DNA of 64,000 bases from Caulobacter sp. (GCA_030683005.1 JAUXMY010000028.1:1-64000); one strand, 5' to 3'; shown: positions 40,597 through 52,066, numbered from the stretch's first letter. Notes: a model not told the origin generated them from the letters alone. A program made the numbers and translations.

Positions 40597-42108
40597 TCAG
40601 CGGTGTGTGAAGTCGACTCCCATCGCCCGGGCGTCGACGACGCGCCCGGTCTCATCGCGCCGGAAGATGATAGCCTGGCCCTGGCCAGGGACCAGCTCGA
40701 CACGGATGCTTTCCGGCTGGGTGAACGCCTGGGCTACCGTCTGCATGGGGCCCATGGTCACCACCAGTCCAGCATCCGTGCTGCTGACGACAAACACGCC
40801 GTAGAGCGGGTTCTCGTAGCGGCCGACGTAGTCGCCGTCGGGACGAGTCAGCATGCGCGGGCGGGCGGCGAACCGGGCCGTCCCCTCGGCGATGCGCGTC
40901 CGGCGCGTGTCGCGGTCGGTCTTCATCTGCTCGAGCAGGCCGGCGTACCGCGCCTCGACATCAGGGCGGTTCAGACGGCGCTCGTAGAGATAGTTGGCGA
41001 CCAGGTCGGCGAGACCGCCGGCCAAGGCGTCCTCGTTGACCATCACGGTCACCCCCAGCCGATGGGCGGGCAGCAACGAGACATGGGCGCGTGAGCCGGC
41101 GAAATTGCCGAAGTGGTGGATCAGAAGATCGTCGCCGAAGTTTCCCACCTCCCAGCCCAGGCCGTAGCCCGTCCGGCGGTAAGGGCCGAACGCGGCGTCC
41201 TGCGTCGCCGTCGGCCGGTGGGTGGAGGCGACCAGCCCGGCCGGAAACACCCGGCGACCGTCGACGACGCCGTCGTTGAGCTGAGCCTGCAGCCAGCGGG
41301 CCATGTCGCGCGCCGTCGAGACCAGGCCGCCGGCCGACTGCATGGTCGCGTCCGACTTCTGCAGCGGTGAGCGCAGGCGCGATCCGTCCGGGCCGGCGAT
41401 GTGGCCCGCCGCCAGCACGCCGCCGGCCCGCGACACGAACGGCGTGGTGGCGGCCATGCCCAGCGGGTCCAGCACCTCGCCCCGGACCAGCGCCCGCCAG
41501 TCCAGGCCGGTCTTCCGCTCGAGGAGCAGGGTGGCCAGGTTGTAGCCGGCGTTGCTGTAGCGAAAGGTCCCGACCGGGGTGTCCGGCGTCTCGACGGTGG
41601 CGGAGAGCAGCTCCTGCATCAGGGCCGGCGCGTGATCGCCGCTGAAGGCGGCGCGGAAGGAGATCGGGCTGTTGTCGATGCCCGAGGTGTGGGTCAGCAG
41701 CTGGCGCAGCGTAACCCTGGCGGCGATCTGCGGCGGCAGGCCGGAGTCCGGCAGCCAGACCGCCACCGGCGCGTCGAGGTCCAGCACGCCCTTCGCCGCC
41801 AGCGAGGCGATGGCCAGGGCGGTGAACGACTTGGTGCTGGAGGCGATGTAGAACCGCGTGTCGGCGTCGGCCTTGAGCGGCGGTGCGGTGTCGGCCAGTC
41901 CGGTCCCTCGCACGTAGACCGTCCGGTCGCCGTCGACGAAGGCCACCGCCAGGCCCGGCGTGACGTCGATCTCCTTGAGCGCGCGGTCGATGAAGGCGTC
42001 CGCGTCGCGGCGAAATGCGGCGTCATCGGCTGGCGTCGCGGCGAGCGCGACCGGGCCGGTCAGCAGGAGGAGGGCGGCGGCGGCCAGTCCGGCGAGGCGG
42101 CGAAGCAT
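40597..42108 (-). CDS. Serine hydrolase, beta-lactamase class C-like
   Basis: 503 residues with signal peptide MLRRLAGLAAAALLLLTGPVALA. The active-site Ser-x-x-Lys is in IASSTKSFTALAI, the Tyr-x-Asn in YSNAGYN, and a late HFGNFAG matches the H/K-x-G element. A C-terminal region of about 130 residues follows. Penicillin-binding or esterase-like enzymes share this fold. Periplasmic. Confidence 0.9.
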   Translation of the reverse strand: MLRRLAGLAAAALLLLTGPVALAATPADDAAFRRDADAFIDRALKEIDVTPGLAVAFVDGDRTVYVRGTGLADTAPPLKADADTRFYIASSTKSFTALAIASLAAKGVLDLDAPVAVWLPDSGLPPQIAARVTLRQLLTHTSGIDNSPISFRAAFSGDHAPALMQELLSATVETPDTPVGTFRYSNAGYNLATLLLERKTGLDWRALVRGEVLDPLGMAATTPFVSRAGGVLAAGHIAGPDGSRLRSPLQKSDATMQSAGGLVSTARDMARWLQAQLNDGVVDGRRVFPAGLVASTHRPTATQDAAFGPYRRTGYGLGWEVGNFGDDLLIHHFGNFAGSRAHVSLLPAHRLGVTVMVNEDALAGGLADLVANYLYERRLNRPDVEARYAGLLEQMKTDRDTRRTRIAEGTARFAARPRMLTRPDGDYVGRYENPLYGVFVVSSTDAGLVVTMGPMQTVAQAFTQPESIRVELVPGQGQAIIFRRDETGRVVDARAMGVDFTHR

Positions 42109-42178
42109 GGGAGTCTCCGTTCGGTTCAGGGCCTGCCTAGAGCCGTCGCCAGGGTCCCGTCTTGAACGGATGAAATCC

Positions 42179-42877
42179 TCAGGCCGCCACGAACAGGCGG
42201 CGCAGGACCCCGGGCGAGAAGCCCGTCGCCGCCTTCACCGCCCGGGTCATGTGGGCCTGGTCGGAGAACCCGGCTTCCACGGCCAGGTCTGCCAGCCTGG
42301 CCTGCCCCGCCACGACGCCGGTCACGGCGCGCGACAGCCGGCGCGCCTGCCGCCAGGCCGACGGCGGCTCGCGGAACGCGGCGCGGAACAGGGCGGCGAA
42401 GCGGACAGGGTGCAGGCCAAGGCCGCGCGCCACCTCGGCGGATGCTGCGCCGGAGGCCAGCCGCTGTCGCGCGCCGTTCAGCCAGACCGCCGGGCGGGCG
42501 TCGGGCTCGCTTTCGCGCAGGCCTCCGCAAAGCATCGCCAGTCCGGCGGGGCCAGCCGCCAGCAGATCGCGGCCCGCCGTCGCCCGGCCGATCCGGTAGC
42601 GCTCCGCGAACGGCGCGTCCGGCAGCGCGACCGAGAGGATCAGCGCCCCGTCCACGCCGAAGCGGTTCTCGTGCTCGAACCCCGCCGGCTTGACGCTGAC
42701 GGCGCCGCCGAACGCCTCGCGCGGGCCCGACAGGCTGTCCTCGGCATAGTCGCCCGCCAGCAGGCAGGAGATCTGCGCCTCGCCATGGCGATGGGCCCGG
42801 TGCGTCTCGCCCGGCTCGTACCAGCTGATCGTGGTCCGCCGGTCGCCCTGCGCCGCCAGCGTGATCGTTCTGCCCAT
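42179..42877 (-). CDS. AraC-family regulator with cupin-like N-terminus
   Basis: About 232 residues from ATG 42877; a GTG six codons upstream is possible. N-terminal cupin-like ligand domain (HRHGEAQISCLLAGDY), C-terminal AraC HTH (about 140-232) with LADLAVEAGFSDQAHMTRAV. It probably senses a small ligand. The gene is 70 bp upstream of the serine hydrolase on the same strand. Confidence 0.88.
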   Translation of the reverse strand: MGRTITLAAQGDRRTTISWYEPGETHRAHRHGEAQISCLLAGDYAEDSLSGPREAFGGAVSVKPAGFEHENRFGVDGALILSVALPDAPFAERYRIGRATAGRDLLAAGPAGLAMLCGGLRESEPDARPAVWLNGARQRLASGAASAEVARGLGLHPVRFAALFRAAFREPPSAWRQARRLSRAVTGVVAGQARLADLAVEAGFSDQAHMTRAVKAATGFSPGVLRRLFVAA

Positions 42878-42965
42878 ATCGGCGCGCTCCGTCACCCGAA
42901 GCCATGAGGCTTCGGGCCCGGCGAACGGATGCAGCGGAGAGACGGCGAAAAGTTGGCCTCGCCGC

Positions 42966-43490
42966 CTAGCTCTTCAGCTTCAGCGCGCCCAGGAAGTAGC
43001 GCTTGCCCAGCGGCACGCCGTTGGCCCGCAGCACGTCGTAGGCGGTCGAGGCGTGGAAGTAGAAGTTGGGCAGCGAGAACGACAGCAGGAAGCCCTCGGC
43101 GGTGAAGGGCATCTTCATGGCGCCGAACTCGAACGTCACGTCCTTGCCGGCCAGGGCCTCGACCTCTTCGGCGGTCAGGGCGCGCAGCGCGGCCTGGGTG
43201 TCGGCGATGGTCTTCTGCAGCTCGGCATAGGTCTCGGCCATCGACGGCCCGCCGGTGGCGGAGAACACCCCGGCCTTGACGCCCTCGATGGCGCCGATCG
43301 AATGATGGTGGATCGAGGCGATCTGGAACGACAGCGGCAGCATGTCGCCGGCCAGCCGCTTGCCGACCAGATCATCGGGGTTGGCGCCCTCGTCGGTGCA
43401 GTGCTTCAGCCCGCGCTCGAGAAAGCCGGCGGCGGCGTCGACGATCTGCAGGTACTGCCCGACGGTGACGTCATAGAGTGAAATGGCCAT
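42966..43490 (-). CDS. DUF1993 family protein
   Basis: 174 residues from ATG 43490 with GGGAGAG upstream. Begins MAISLYDVTVGQYLQIV; FQIASIHHHSIGAIEG, FLLSFSLPNFYFHASTAYDVLR and the terminal GKRYFLGAL are typical of this helical family, which resembles DinB-type four-helix bundles. Function unknown. Confidence 0.9.
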   Translation of the reverse strand: MAISLYDVTVGQYLQIVDAAAGFLERGLKHCTDEGANPDDLVGKRLAGDMLPLSFQIASIHHHSIGAIEGVKAGVFSATGGPSMAETYAELQKTIADTQAALRALTAEEVEALAGKDVTFEFGAMKMPFTAEGFLLSFSLPNFYFHASTAYDVLRANGVPLGKRYFLGALKLKS

Positions 43491-43584
43491 TGGTCGCTCT
43501 CCCAAGCGTTCGTTGCTTTTTGCAACCTAATCACTCGGCGGTGAGCGAGGCAATGGTTGGGTTCGCCTCACGCATCAAAACCCC

Positions 43585-43703
43585 CGTCATCCTCGCGCTC
43601 GTCGCGAGGACCCATGAACGCGGTCGGTAGAGGGGCGGCACGGTCAGCGCGAACCTGGCCGAAGCCGTGTGCATGGGTGGTCGGAACAAGTCCGACCATG
43701 ACG
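43585..43703. repeat. Paired-hairpin intergenic repeat (CGTCAT-hairpin-CCCATG)
   Basis: Two 32-bp inverted units, 43585-43616 and 43672-43703, each framed by CGTCAT and CCCATG or their complement. Each is itself a hairpin: CCTCGCG/CGCGAGG in the left, GGTCGG/CCGACC in the right. Related to 49526-49650. Confidence 0.75.
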
Positions 43704-43722
43704 AAGGTGGGGGCGAGCCCCC

Positions 43723-45030
43723 CTACCCCGCCCGCTCGCTCCAGTCGTCCAGGTCGGGCTCCGCGCCCATGAGGGCCAGGCCCGTGGCGATGGAGACCAG
43801 TTCGGCGCCGCTCTCCATCTTGGCCACGCCGAAGCGGCGCTCGAAGATCTCGCGGACGGCGGGCACGAAGGACGAGCCGCCGGTCAGGAACACGCGGTCG
43901 ACGCCGGCCTCGGTCAGGCTGGCGCGGCGCAGGGCCTCGTCGACGGCGCCCTCGATGGCCGTCAGCTCCGGCTGGATCCAGCGGTTGAACGACTCGCGCT
44001 TGACCTCGCCGGCGATGTGGACCGACCCGCCCCTGAACTCGAACGGGGCGGTCTCTGACCCCGACAGCGCCTCCTTCAGCCGCGAGACGGCCTGGTAGAG
44101 GCGGTAGCCGTGGTTGTCGTCCAGCACCTCGACCAGCCGGGCGATCTTCTCCGGCTCGGTGGCGGTGCGGACCAGCTTGCGGATGTCCTTCATGTCGCGC
44201 GAGGCCCGCAGCAGGGCCAGCTGCTCCCAGCGGGCGAAGGCGGTGAAGTAGCGGTTGGGGATCGGCAGGACGTTGTCGAAGGCGCGGTAGCTGCTGCCCT
44301 TGCCCAGCCTGGGCGAGACCAGATGGTCGATCAGCCGGTAGTCGAAGGCGTCGCCCGCCACCCCGACCCCGGCGTTGGCCAGGGCGCGGGAGCGGATGTG
44401 GCCGTTCTGGTGCGTAAACCGGACCAGCGAGAAGTCGCTGGTGCCGCCGCCGAAGTCGGCGACCAGCACCGTCGCATCGCCCTCCAGCCGCCGGGCGAAG
44501 AAGAAGGCCGCCGCCACCGGCTCGGGCACATAGCGGATGTCGGTGAACCCCAGCCGCAGGAACGCCGTCTCATACCGCCGCAGCGCCAGCGCCGTGTCGG
44601 GCCGGGCGCCGACGAAGGTCACCGGCCGCCCGACGATCACCCGCTTGGGCAGGTCCGCCAGCGTCTCGCCGCCGTGCTCCTTCACCTTCAGCAGGAAGGC
44701 GCTGAGCAGGTCCTCGAAGGTGAAGCGCCGGCGCAGGATCTCGGTGTCGGTGAACAGGGCGCTGGCGGCGTAGCTCTTGAACGACTGGATGAACCGCGTC
44801 TCCAGCGGCTCCTCGACATAGGCGTCGATGGCCCAGGGCCCGGCCTCGACGACGCGGGCGGTCGGGTCATGGTCGGGCGCATGGAAGCTGAGCGCCGAGC
44901 GGAAGGCGTTGAACGGCGCGCCCTCGTGGCTGAAGCCGGCGAGGCGCGCCTCGCCCTGTCGCTCCAGCGCGACGACGGTGTTGGTGGTGCCGAAATCGAA
45001 ACCGATCGCGGCCTCGGGAGAGGCGGTCAT
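43723..45030 (-). CDS. Hsp70-family ATPase, YegD-like
   Basis: 435 residues: an actin/Hsp70 ATPase domain without the peptide-binding and lid domains of DnaK. GFDFGTTNTVVAL at the start, VADFGGGTSDFSLV in the middle and FLTGGSSFVPAVRE near the end bind nucleotide. Related to E. coli YegD. Chaperone role is unproven for these short forms. Confidence 0.92.
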   Translation of the reverse strand: MTASPEAAIGFDFGTTNTVVALERQGEARLAGFSHEGAPFNAFRSALSFHAPDHDPTARVVEAGPWAIDAYVEEPLETRFIQSFKSYAASALFTDTEILRRRFTFEDLLSAFLLKVKEHGGETLADLPKRVIVGRPVTFVGARPDTALALRRYETAFLRLGFTDIRYVPEPVAAAFFFARRLEGDATVLVADFGGGTSDFSLVRFTHQNGHIRSRALANAGVGVAGDAFDYRLIDHLVSPRLGKGSSYRAFDNVLPIPNRYFTAFARWEQLALLRASRDMKDIRKLVRTATEPEKIARLVEVLDDNHGYRLYQAVSRLKEALSGSETAPFEFRGGSVHIAGEVKRESFNRWIQPELTAIEGAVDEALRRASLTEAGVDRVFLTGGSSFVPAVREIFERRFGVAKMESGAELVSIATGLALMGAEPDLDDWSERAG

Positions 45031-45144
45031 GAGGAAAGTCCTGCGGAAAAGACGGAGGCGCGCGCCTCCGGTCTCCGCCGGGGCGCGTCGCTAGTCGAGA
45101 AGGGGGAAAGCGAACAACAAGCCGATCCTCATGAGGCCATGACC

Positions 45145-47433
<2,289 letters not shown>

Positions 47434-47634
47434 GAGGTGGCGGACGTCCTTGAAACGCTGGAGCGGCGTCGCCGGTCGTCAGGCCGGTCGCGTCGTGGGC
47501 AGGAAGGCGCGCAACCTAACGGCGCCGACCCGCCGGGACAACCGGGCGCGGGCGGAAGTTTGCTTGCGGGGGTATGGCGTAAGGGAATGGGCGGTGCTCG
47601 GGGCAACCCTCCCCCGTTTCCCCGGCGACCCTGA

Positions 47635-47717
47635 ACCGTTTCCCCGGCGAAGGCCGGGGTCCATGCGGCCCGCACTAAGCCTGAAGCGTGGACCCCGGCC
47701 TTCGCCGGGGAAACGGT
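47635..47717. repeat. 83-bp palindromic repeat, copy A
   Basis: Begins ACCGTTTCCCCGGCGAAGGC and ends with its complement GCCTTCGCCGGGGAAACGGT, with GGGGTCCATG and CGTGGACCCC continuing the arms. A near-identical copy at 48054-48136 has the same length and orientation. The two lie on either side of the broken GIY-YIG gene. Confidence 0.88.
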
Positions 47718-47728
47718 GGGAGAGAGGT

Positions 47729-48017
47729 TCAGAACAGCGTCTCGTACAAATCCCGCCACTCGGGATTGCCCTCCTCGATCAGCCGGATCTTCCAGGCCCG
47801 CTTCCATTCCTTCATCTGCCGTTCGCGGATCTTCGCCGCTTCCCGGAGTGGTGAAGACCGCGTACCAGACCAGGCGCGTCACGCCGTACCGGGCGGTGAA
47901 GCCGTGGGGCCGAACCTTCTCCCGATGCTGCCCCATCCGCCCTATCAGGTTGTCGGTCGAGCCGATGTAGAGGGTCCCGCGCTTGCCGCTCGCCAGCATG
48001 TAGACGAAGAACGCCAT
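47729..48017 (-). pseudogene. GIY-YIG endonuclease-like gene, frameshifted
   Basis: Starts MAFFVYMLASGKRGTLYIGS, a single-domain GIY-YIG (UPF0213/YhbQ-type) protein. After LVWYAVFTT the frame shifts (near 47850-47860). In the next frame REAAKIRERQMKEWKRAW continues the family pattern and KIRLIEEGNPEWRDLYETLF ends at a TGA at 47729. One inserted base, or two lost, would explain it. Either a real pseudogene or a sequencing error. The active-site GIY and YIG parts are intact. Confidence 0.8.
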
Positions 48018-48053
48018 ATTGCAATTATAAGCTGTATACTCGACCTCTTCAAC

Positions 48054-48136
48054 ACCGTTTCCCCGGCGAAGGCCGAGGTCCATGCGGCCCGCACTGCGCC
48101 TGAAGCGTGGACCCCGGCCTTCGCCGGGGAAACGGT
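48054..48136. repeat. 83-bp palindromic repeat, copy B
   Basis: Same 83-bp element as 47635-47717, with a few substitutions in the centre and one in the left arm. It lies 45 bp upstream of dapB, so it is probably in the dapB leader or promoter region. Confidence 0.88.
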
Positions 48137-48180
48137 GTGATGTTGATGACGGCGAAGGACTTCGCCGCTATGCGTGAATC

Positions 48181-48966
48181 ATGACCCACGCCGCTCCCGC
48201 CCCTGTGAAGATCGCCATCGCCGGCGCGCTCGGCCGGATGGGGCGTGCGGTGGCCGCGACCTGCGAGGAGCGGGACGACGTCACCGTCGTGGCCCGCTAC
48301 GAACGCCCCGGCGTCGAGGGCGAGGGGCTGGTCAGTCTGGACGAGGCGCTGGGCCTGGCCGACGCGGTCATCGACTTCACCACGCCGGAGGCTTCCGTCG
48401 CCCTGGCCGAGAAGGCCGCCGGGCGCGGCGGCGTCGCCCTGGTCATCGGCTCGACCGGCCTGTCGCAGGACCAGACCCGCCGCATCGACGAGGCCGCGAC
48501 CCGCATCGCCATCGTGCGGGCCGGCAACTTCTCGCTGGGCGTGAACCTGCTCATGGGCATGGTCCGCCAGGCCGCCGCGGCGCTGGACCCCCGCGACTTC
48601 GACATCGAGATCTTCGAGGCCCACCACCGCCGCAAGGTCGACAGCCCCTCGGGCACCGCCCTGATGCTGGGCGAGGCGGCGGCCGACGGCCGGGGCGTGG
48701 CGCTGGCCGATGTGCTGCAGCCGGCAAGACACGGCCTGAATGGCCCCAGACCCGAGGGCGAGATCGGCTTCTCCGTCCTGCGCGGCGGCGGCATCATCGG
48801 CGAGCACAGCGTCACCTTCGCCAGCGAGGAAGAGATCCTGACCTTCAGCCACTCGGCCCGGGATCGCGGCCTGTTCGCGCGGGGGGCTCTGGCGGCGGCC
48901 AAGTGGGCGGCGGGAAGGAAGTCCGGGGCATTTGATATGCAGGATGTGCTGGGGTTGGGGGGGTGA
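48181..48966 (+). CDS. dapB: 4-hydroxy-tetrahydrodipicolinate reductase
   Basis: Lysine and diaminopimelate synthesis. 261 residues. GALGRMGRAVAATCEE nucleotide motif, DFTTPEASVALAEKAA, then FEAHHRRKVDSPSGTAL with the catalytic His and Lys, and RGGGIIGEHSV in the substrate loop. Confidence 0.96.
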   Translation: MTHAAPAPVKIAIAGALGRMGRAVAATCEERDDVTVVARYERPGVEGEGLVSLDEALGLADAVIDFTTPEASVALAEKAAGRGGVALVIGSTGLSQDQTRRIDEAATRIAIVRAGNFSLGVNLLMGMVRQAAAALDPRDFDIEIFEAHHRRKVDSPSGTALMLGEAAADGRGVALADVLQPARHGLNGPRPEGEIGFSVLRGGGIIGEHSVTFASEEEILTFSHSARDRGLFARGALAAAKWAAGRKSGAFDMQDVLGLGG

Positions 48967-48991
48967 GCTCTACGGTTTGTGAGCGTTGTTG

Positions 48992-49405
48992 ATGGCCGGT
49001 GTTGATGAGACGGCGGTGAGTCTGGGCTTCTACGGGGACGACCTCAACCCCGACGAGATCACGGCCGCGCTAGGCGCAACTCCTACCATCGGAGTGCGCA
49101 AGGGGCAGATGTGGGTTACATCGCGAGGCGCAGAGAAGATCGCGCCGGTGGGGTCGTGGCGACTGAGGGCGGATCGACAAAGTCCCGGCAATCTTGATCG
49201 GCAGATTTTAGACCTACTCAACTCGCTCAACGACGATCTGGCAGTGTGGAAAGATCTCTCGCGTAGGTTTGGCGGGAGGCTGTTCTGCGGATTGTTCCTG
49301 GCGACCGGCAACGAGGGCGCGGTTTTGGAGCCGGAAACCATCTCAGCGATGGGGGCCCGCGGACTTCGCCTAGACCTCGATATCTATGGTCCCGAGAGGG
49401 ACTGA
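48992..49405 (+). CDS. DUF4279 domain protein
   Basis: 137 residues. SLGFYGDDLNPDEITAALG near the start and FCGLFLATGNEGAVLEPETI with LRLDLDIYG at the end match this small alpha/beta family, often linked with toxin immunity-type genes but of unknown function. ATG 48992 chosen; TTG codons lie six bases upstream. Base composition is slightly less GC-rich than dapB. Confidence 0.8.
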   Translation: MAGVDETAVSLGFYGDDLNPDEITAALGATPTIGVRKGQMWVTSRGAEKIAPVGSWRLRADRQSPGNLDRQILDLLNSLNDDLAVWKDLSRRFGGRLFCGLFLATGNEGAVLEPETISAMGARGLRLDLDIYGPERD

Positions 49406-49525
49406 GTGGTTGCCACCCGGGCGCCCCACCCCGCCCTTCATCTCATGGCGAGACGATCGCCGGACGATCCATGAGATCGAAGGGTTGCTCCCTTCCCGAG
49501 GGAAGGGAAACACCCGCCCCACAGC

Positions 49526-49650
49526 CGTCATGGCCCGACTTGTTCGGGCCACCCATGAACACGACCCTGCGAAACGGAAGCGCCGACAGCGCGCCGGACA
49601 ACCCCGTCACGCACCACGCATGGGTGGCCCGAACAAGTCGGGCCATGACG
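49526..49650. repeat. Perfect 32-bp inverted repeat
   Basis: CGTCATGGCCCGACTTGTTC and on through CCCATG at 49526-49557 is the exact reverse complement of 49619-49650, with a 61-nt spacer. Same family as 43585-43703. Confidence 0.9.
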
Positions 49651-49699
49651 GGAAGGGGGCGGCTACGCTTCGCGGAGCAATCCTCAAGGCGCTCTATGC

Positions 49700-49784
49700 A
49701 CCGTCTTCCCGGCGAAGGCCGGGATCCATGATCCCGCGCTGAGCCCTTGCCCCGCATGGGCCCCGGCCTTCGCCGGGGAGACGG
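49700..49784. repeat. Diverged copy C of the palindromic repeat
   Basis: ACCGTCTTCCCGGCGAAGGC, then GATCCATG, and at the far end GCCCCGGCCTTCGCCGGGGA followed by GACGG. Same plan as 47635-47717 with changed centre. Confidence 0.75.
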
Positions 49785-50200
49785 AAAAAGGGGAAGCCGC
49801 GGGGACAGGTACCGAAGACGGTAGATGTCCCCGGTCGGCCAAAAAGCGAGACTCCGGAGACATATACTCTGGAGACAAAGCGGGACATTTGGCGACAATC
49901 CGCCCCTTCCCGCGCCCGAGCGCCGACGGAATCGATCCCCCTGGTGCCGGGCGGGTTCAGACTGGGTCCATGGACCAGGGCGACGCCTATAGACATGCCG
50001 CGCCAACCCTTGTGGGGCCTGGCTTCGCGCAAAGCTTGACGGTGACTCGGTCGCCGCTTACGCGATCATCCTCACGCGTCCGACGGCGCGCCGGGCCGAT
50101 CCGTCCCCCTATCGCGCGACGCCTGGAAGCGACCCCGCCCGCCCGTCACAGGCGCGGCGAGACAGTAAGGACAAACTACAGCGATCGCTTGAGCGTCGGT

Positions 50201-50974
50201 CTACCCGCCGCGCGCCACGAACCACTCGTTCAGGAACCGCTTGTCGGCCTTGCCGTAGTGGAACGGCGCGTCCCTGTAGCCGCGCACGCTGCCGCCGGCG
50301 GCTTCCAGAACCGCGTGGGCGGCGGCGATGTCCCATTCGCTGGTCGGGCCGTGGCGGGGGTAGATGTCGGCCTCGCCCTCGGCGATGCGGCAGAGCTTGA
50401 TCGAGCTGTCGAGCGCCAGGCGCTGGTCGAAGCCGTACTCGGCCTGCAGGGCGTCGGCGGTTTCCGGCTTCATGGTGTGGCTGATCAGGCAGACCGCCTC
50501 GCCCGTCGGCCAGGGGCGCACGCGGACGGGCTGCTGGGCGCCGCCGGCGGTGCGCTTCATCGTTCCAGAGGCCGTGGTGAACCAGGTCTCGTCGCTGGCC
50601 GGGGCGCAGACGGCGCCGGCCACCGGGCGACGGTCCTGGATCAGGCCGATGTTCACGGTGAAGTTGGGGTCGCCCTTCATGAAGGCCTTGGTGCCGTCCA
50701 CAGGGTCGACCAGGAAGAAGCGCGGGCCGATGGCGTCGGGCGTGCCGAACTCGCTGGCGTGCTCCTCGGCGATGACCGGGATATCCGGGAAGCGCTGCTT
50801 CAGCCGGGCGATGATCAGCCGCTCGCCGGCCTGGTCGGCCTCGGTGACCGGGCTGGAGTCGGCCTTGCTGGTGTGGGCGACGGTTCCGCCGTGCGACCAG
50901 TACGGCATGATCACCCGCCCGGCCTCTTCCACGATGTCGGCCAGGATGCGGCCGATGTCGGCGTCGTCGCTCAT
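50201..50974 (-). CDS. Inositol monophosphatase-family phosphatase, CysQ-like
   Basis: About 257 residues from ATG 50974; starts at 50989 and 51010 (TTG, overlapping the previous stop) are possible. Metal and phosphate motifs: VIAEEHASE, LVDPVDGTKAFMKG and TSEWDIAAAHAVLEAAGG. The closest match is CysQ (adenosine 3',5'-bisphosphate nucleotidase), but histidinol- or inositol-phosphatase activity is possible. Confidence 0.85.
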   Translation of the reverse strand: MSDDADIGRILADIVEEAGRVIMPYWSHGGTVAHTSKADSSPVTEADQAGERLIIARLKQRFPDIPVIAEEHASEFGTPDAIGPRFFLVDPVDGTKAFMKGDPNFTVNIGLIQDRRPVAGAVCAPASDETWFTTASGTMKRTAGGAQQPVRVRPWPTGEAVCLISHTMKPETADALQAEYGFDQRLALDSSIKLCRIAEGEADIYPRHGPTSEWDIAAAHAVLEAAGGSVRGYRDAPFHYGKADKRFLNEWFVARGG

Positions 50975-51006
50975 TCCGTTCATTCCCATACTGTCGCTTG
51001 CGTCCG

Positions 51007-51192
51007 TCAACGGTCGCGCGGATCGTCGGCCACGAAGATCAGCGGCGCCACCGCCGTGTCGATGGTCTGTTTGCCGGCTTCCTCGAAGTCGACGGTCACG
51101 CGGGCGCCGACCACCGACTGCACCTGCCCCAGGCCCCAGTCCGGCCGATCCGGATGGCGCACCAGGGCGCCCGGTTCGAGGAAGGCGGTCAT
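51007..51192 (-). CDS. DUF3553 domain protein
   Basis: 61 residues from ATG 51192 with GGAGG six bases upstream. FLEPGALVRHPDRPDWGLGQVQSV is the core of this small family, like the CarD/KOW-type folds found at the C-terminus of UvrD helicases. Upstream of cysQ on the same strand, divergent from chpT. Confidence 0.82.
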   Translation of the reverse strand: MTAFLEPGALVRHPDRPDWGLGQVQSVVGARVTVDFEEAGKQTIDTAVAPLIFVADDPRDR

Positions 51193-51257
51193 GGCGACCT
51201 CCGTAGGGGGCTGCGCCCCGTTTGCCAACGGCTCAAATCAGGGCAACGTCCGCCCCG

Positions 51258-51968
51258 ATGAGCGATCCGACCGACACCCCCGCCCAAGTCCCGCCGGAGA
51301 CGGCGCCCGAGGCTCCGCCCGCGCCCCCGCCGTTCGCGCCGGACGCCGCCGAGCTGGCCGCCCAGATCGCCGCGCGGCTGTGCCACGACTTCATCAGCCC
51401 GGCGAGCGCCATCGTCTCTGGCCTGGACCTGCTCGAGGACCCGACGGCCCAGGACATGCGCGAGGACGCCATGGGCCTGATCACCCAGAGCGCCCGCAAG
51501 CTGGCCGACATGCTGCAGTTCGCGCGGGTCGCGTTCGGCGCCTCGGCGACGGCGGAGACCTTCGACGCCCGCGAGCTGGAGAGCCTGGCGAAAGGCGTGT
51601 TCGCCCATGTGCGGCCGGAGCTGGACTGGAAGGTCGAGCCGGCCGGCCTGAACAAGGCGGCGGCGCGGGTGATCATGAACCTGGCGCAGATCTCGGCCGG
51701 GGCCCTGCCCATGGGCGGAACCGCGACGCTGCGGGCGGTGGAAGCCGACGGCAAGGTGGCGATCAGCGTCGAGGCGGTCGGCCCGCGCGGCCGGCTCAAG
51801 CCGGAAGTGCTGCGCGGCCTGCAGGGCCAGGACCGCGGCGACGCGGTCGGCGGCGCCTGGGTGCAGGCCTACTACCTGTGGCTGATCGTCAAGGGCGTCG
51901 GCGGCCATCTGGCGGCCGAGACCGGCGAGGACAGGGTCACGCTTGCGGCGGTCGTCCCGGCCGCCTGA
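51258..51968 (+). CDS. chpT: Histidine phosphotransferase ChpT
   Basis: Relays phosphate from the CckA kinase to CtrA and CpdR in the alphaproteobacterial cell-cycle circuit. 236 residues: a Pro-rich N-terminal tail, then a dimerisation helix with the phospho-His in RLCHDFISPASAIVSGLDLL, and a degenerate kinase-like domain without an ATP-binding G box. The pair of a lone receiver gene and a cheR gene downstream is a known neighbourhood in Caulobacter. Confidence 0.92.
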   Translation: MSDPTDTPAQVPPETAPEAPPAPPPFAPDAAELAAQIAARLCHDFISPASAIVSGLDLLEDPTAQDMREDAMGLITQSARKLADMLQFARVAFGASATAETFDARELESLAKGVFAHVRPELDWKVEPAGLNKAAARVIMNLAQISAGALPMGGTATLRAVEADGKVAISVEAVGPRGRLKPEVLRGLQGQDRGDAVGGAWVQAYYLWLIVKGVGGHLAAETGEDRVTLAAVVPAA

Positions 51969-52066
51969 GCGTTGAGAACGCATTCCGGCGCCCGTTATCC
52001 GCGCTCCATCACGGGCCGTTAACCCACGCAGGCGAAAACGGATCGTTGGGGAAGGAGCGTTCCGTC

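Larger units (their letters stand above)
49406..50200. other. 795-bp repeat-rich intergenic region without a gene
   Basis: Contains a perfect 32-bp inverted repeat (49526-49650), a relative of the 83-bp palindromic repeat (49700-49784), and a further hairpin-prone stretch around 49800-49835 (GGGGACA ... TGTCCCC). Bases 49880-50200 show nothing recognisable. It looks like a site where dispersed repeats accumulated. Confidence 0.7.

Noticed and set aside
49889-52066. Long plus-strand frame upstream of the receiver gene
   Set aside because: Only the last 121 codons match a family; the rest is antisense to cysQ and in another frame to chpT.
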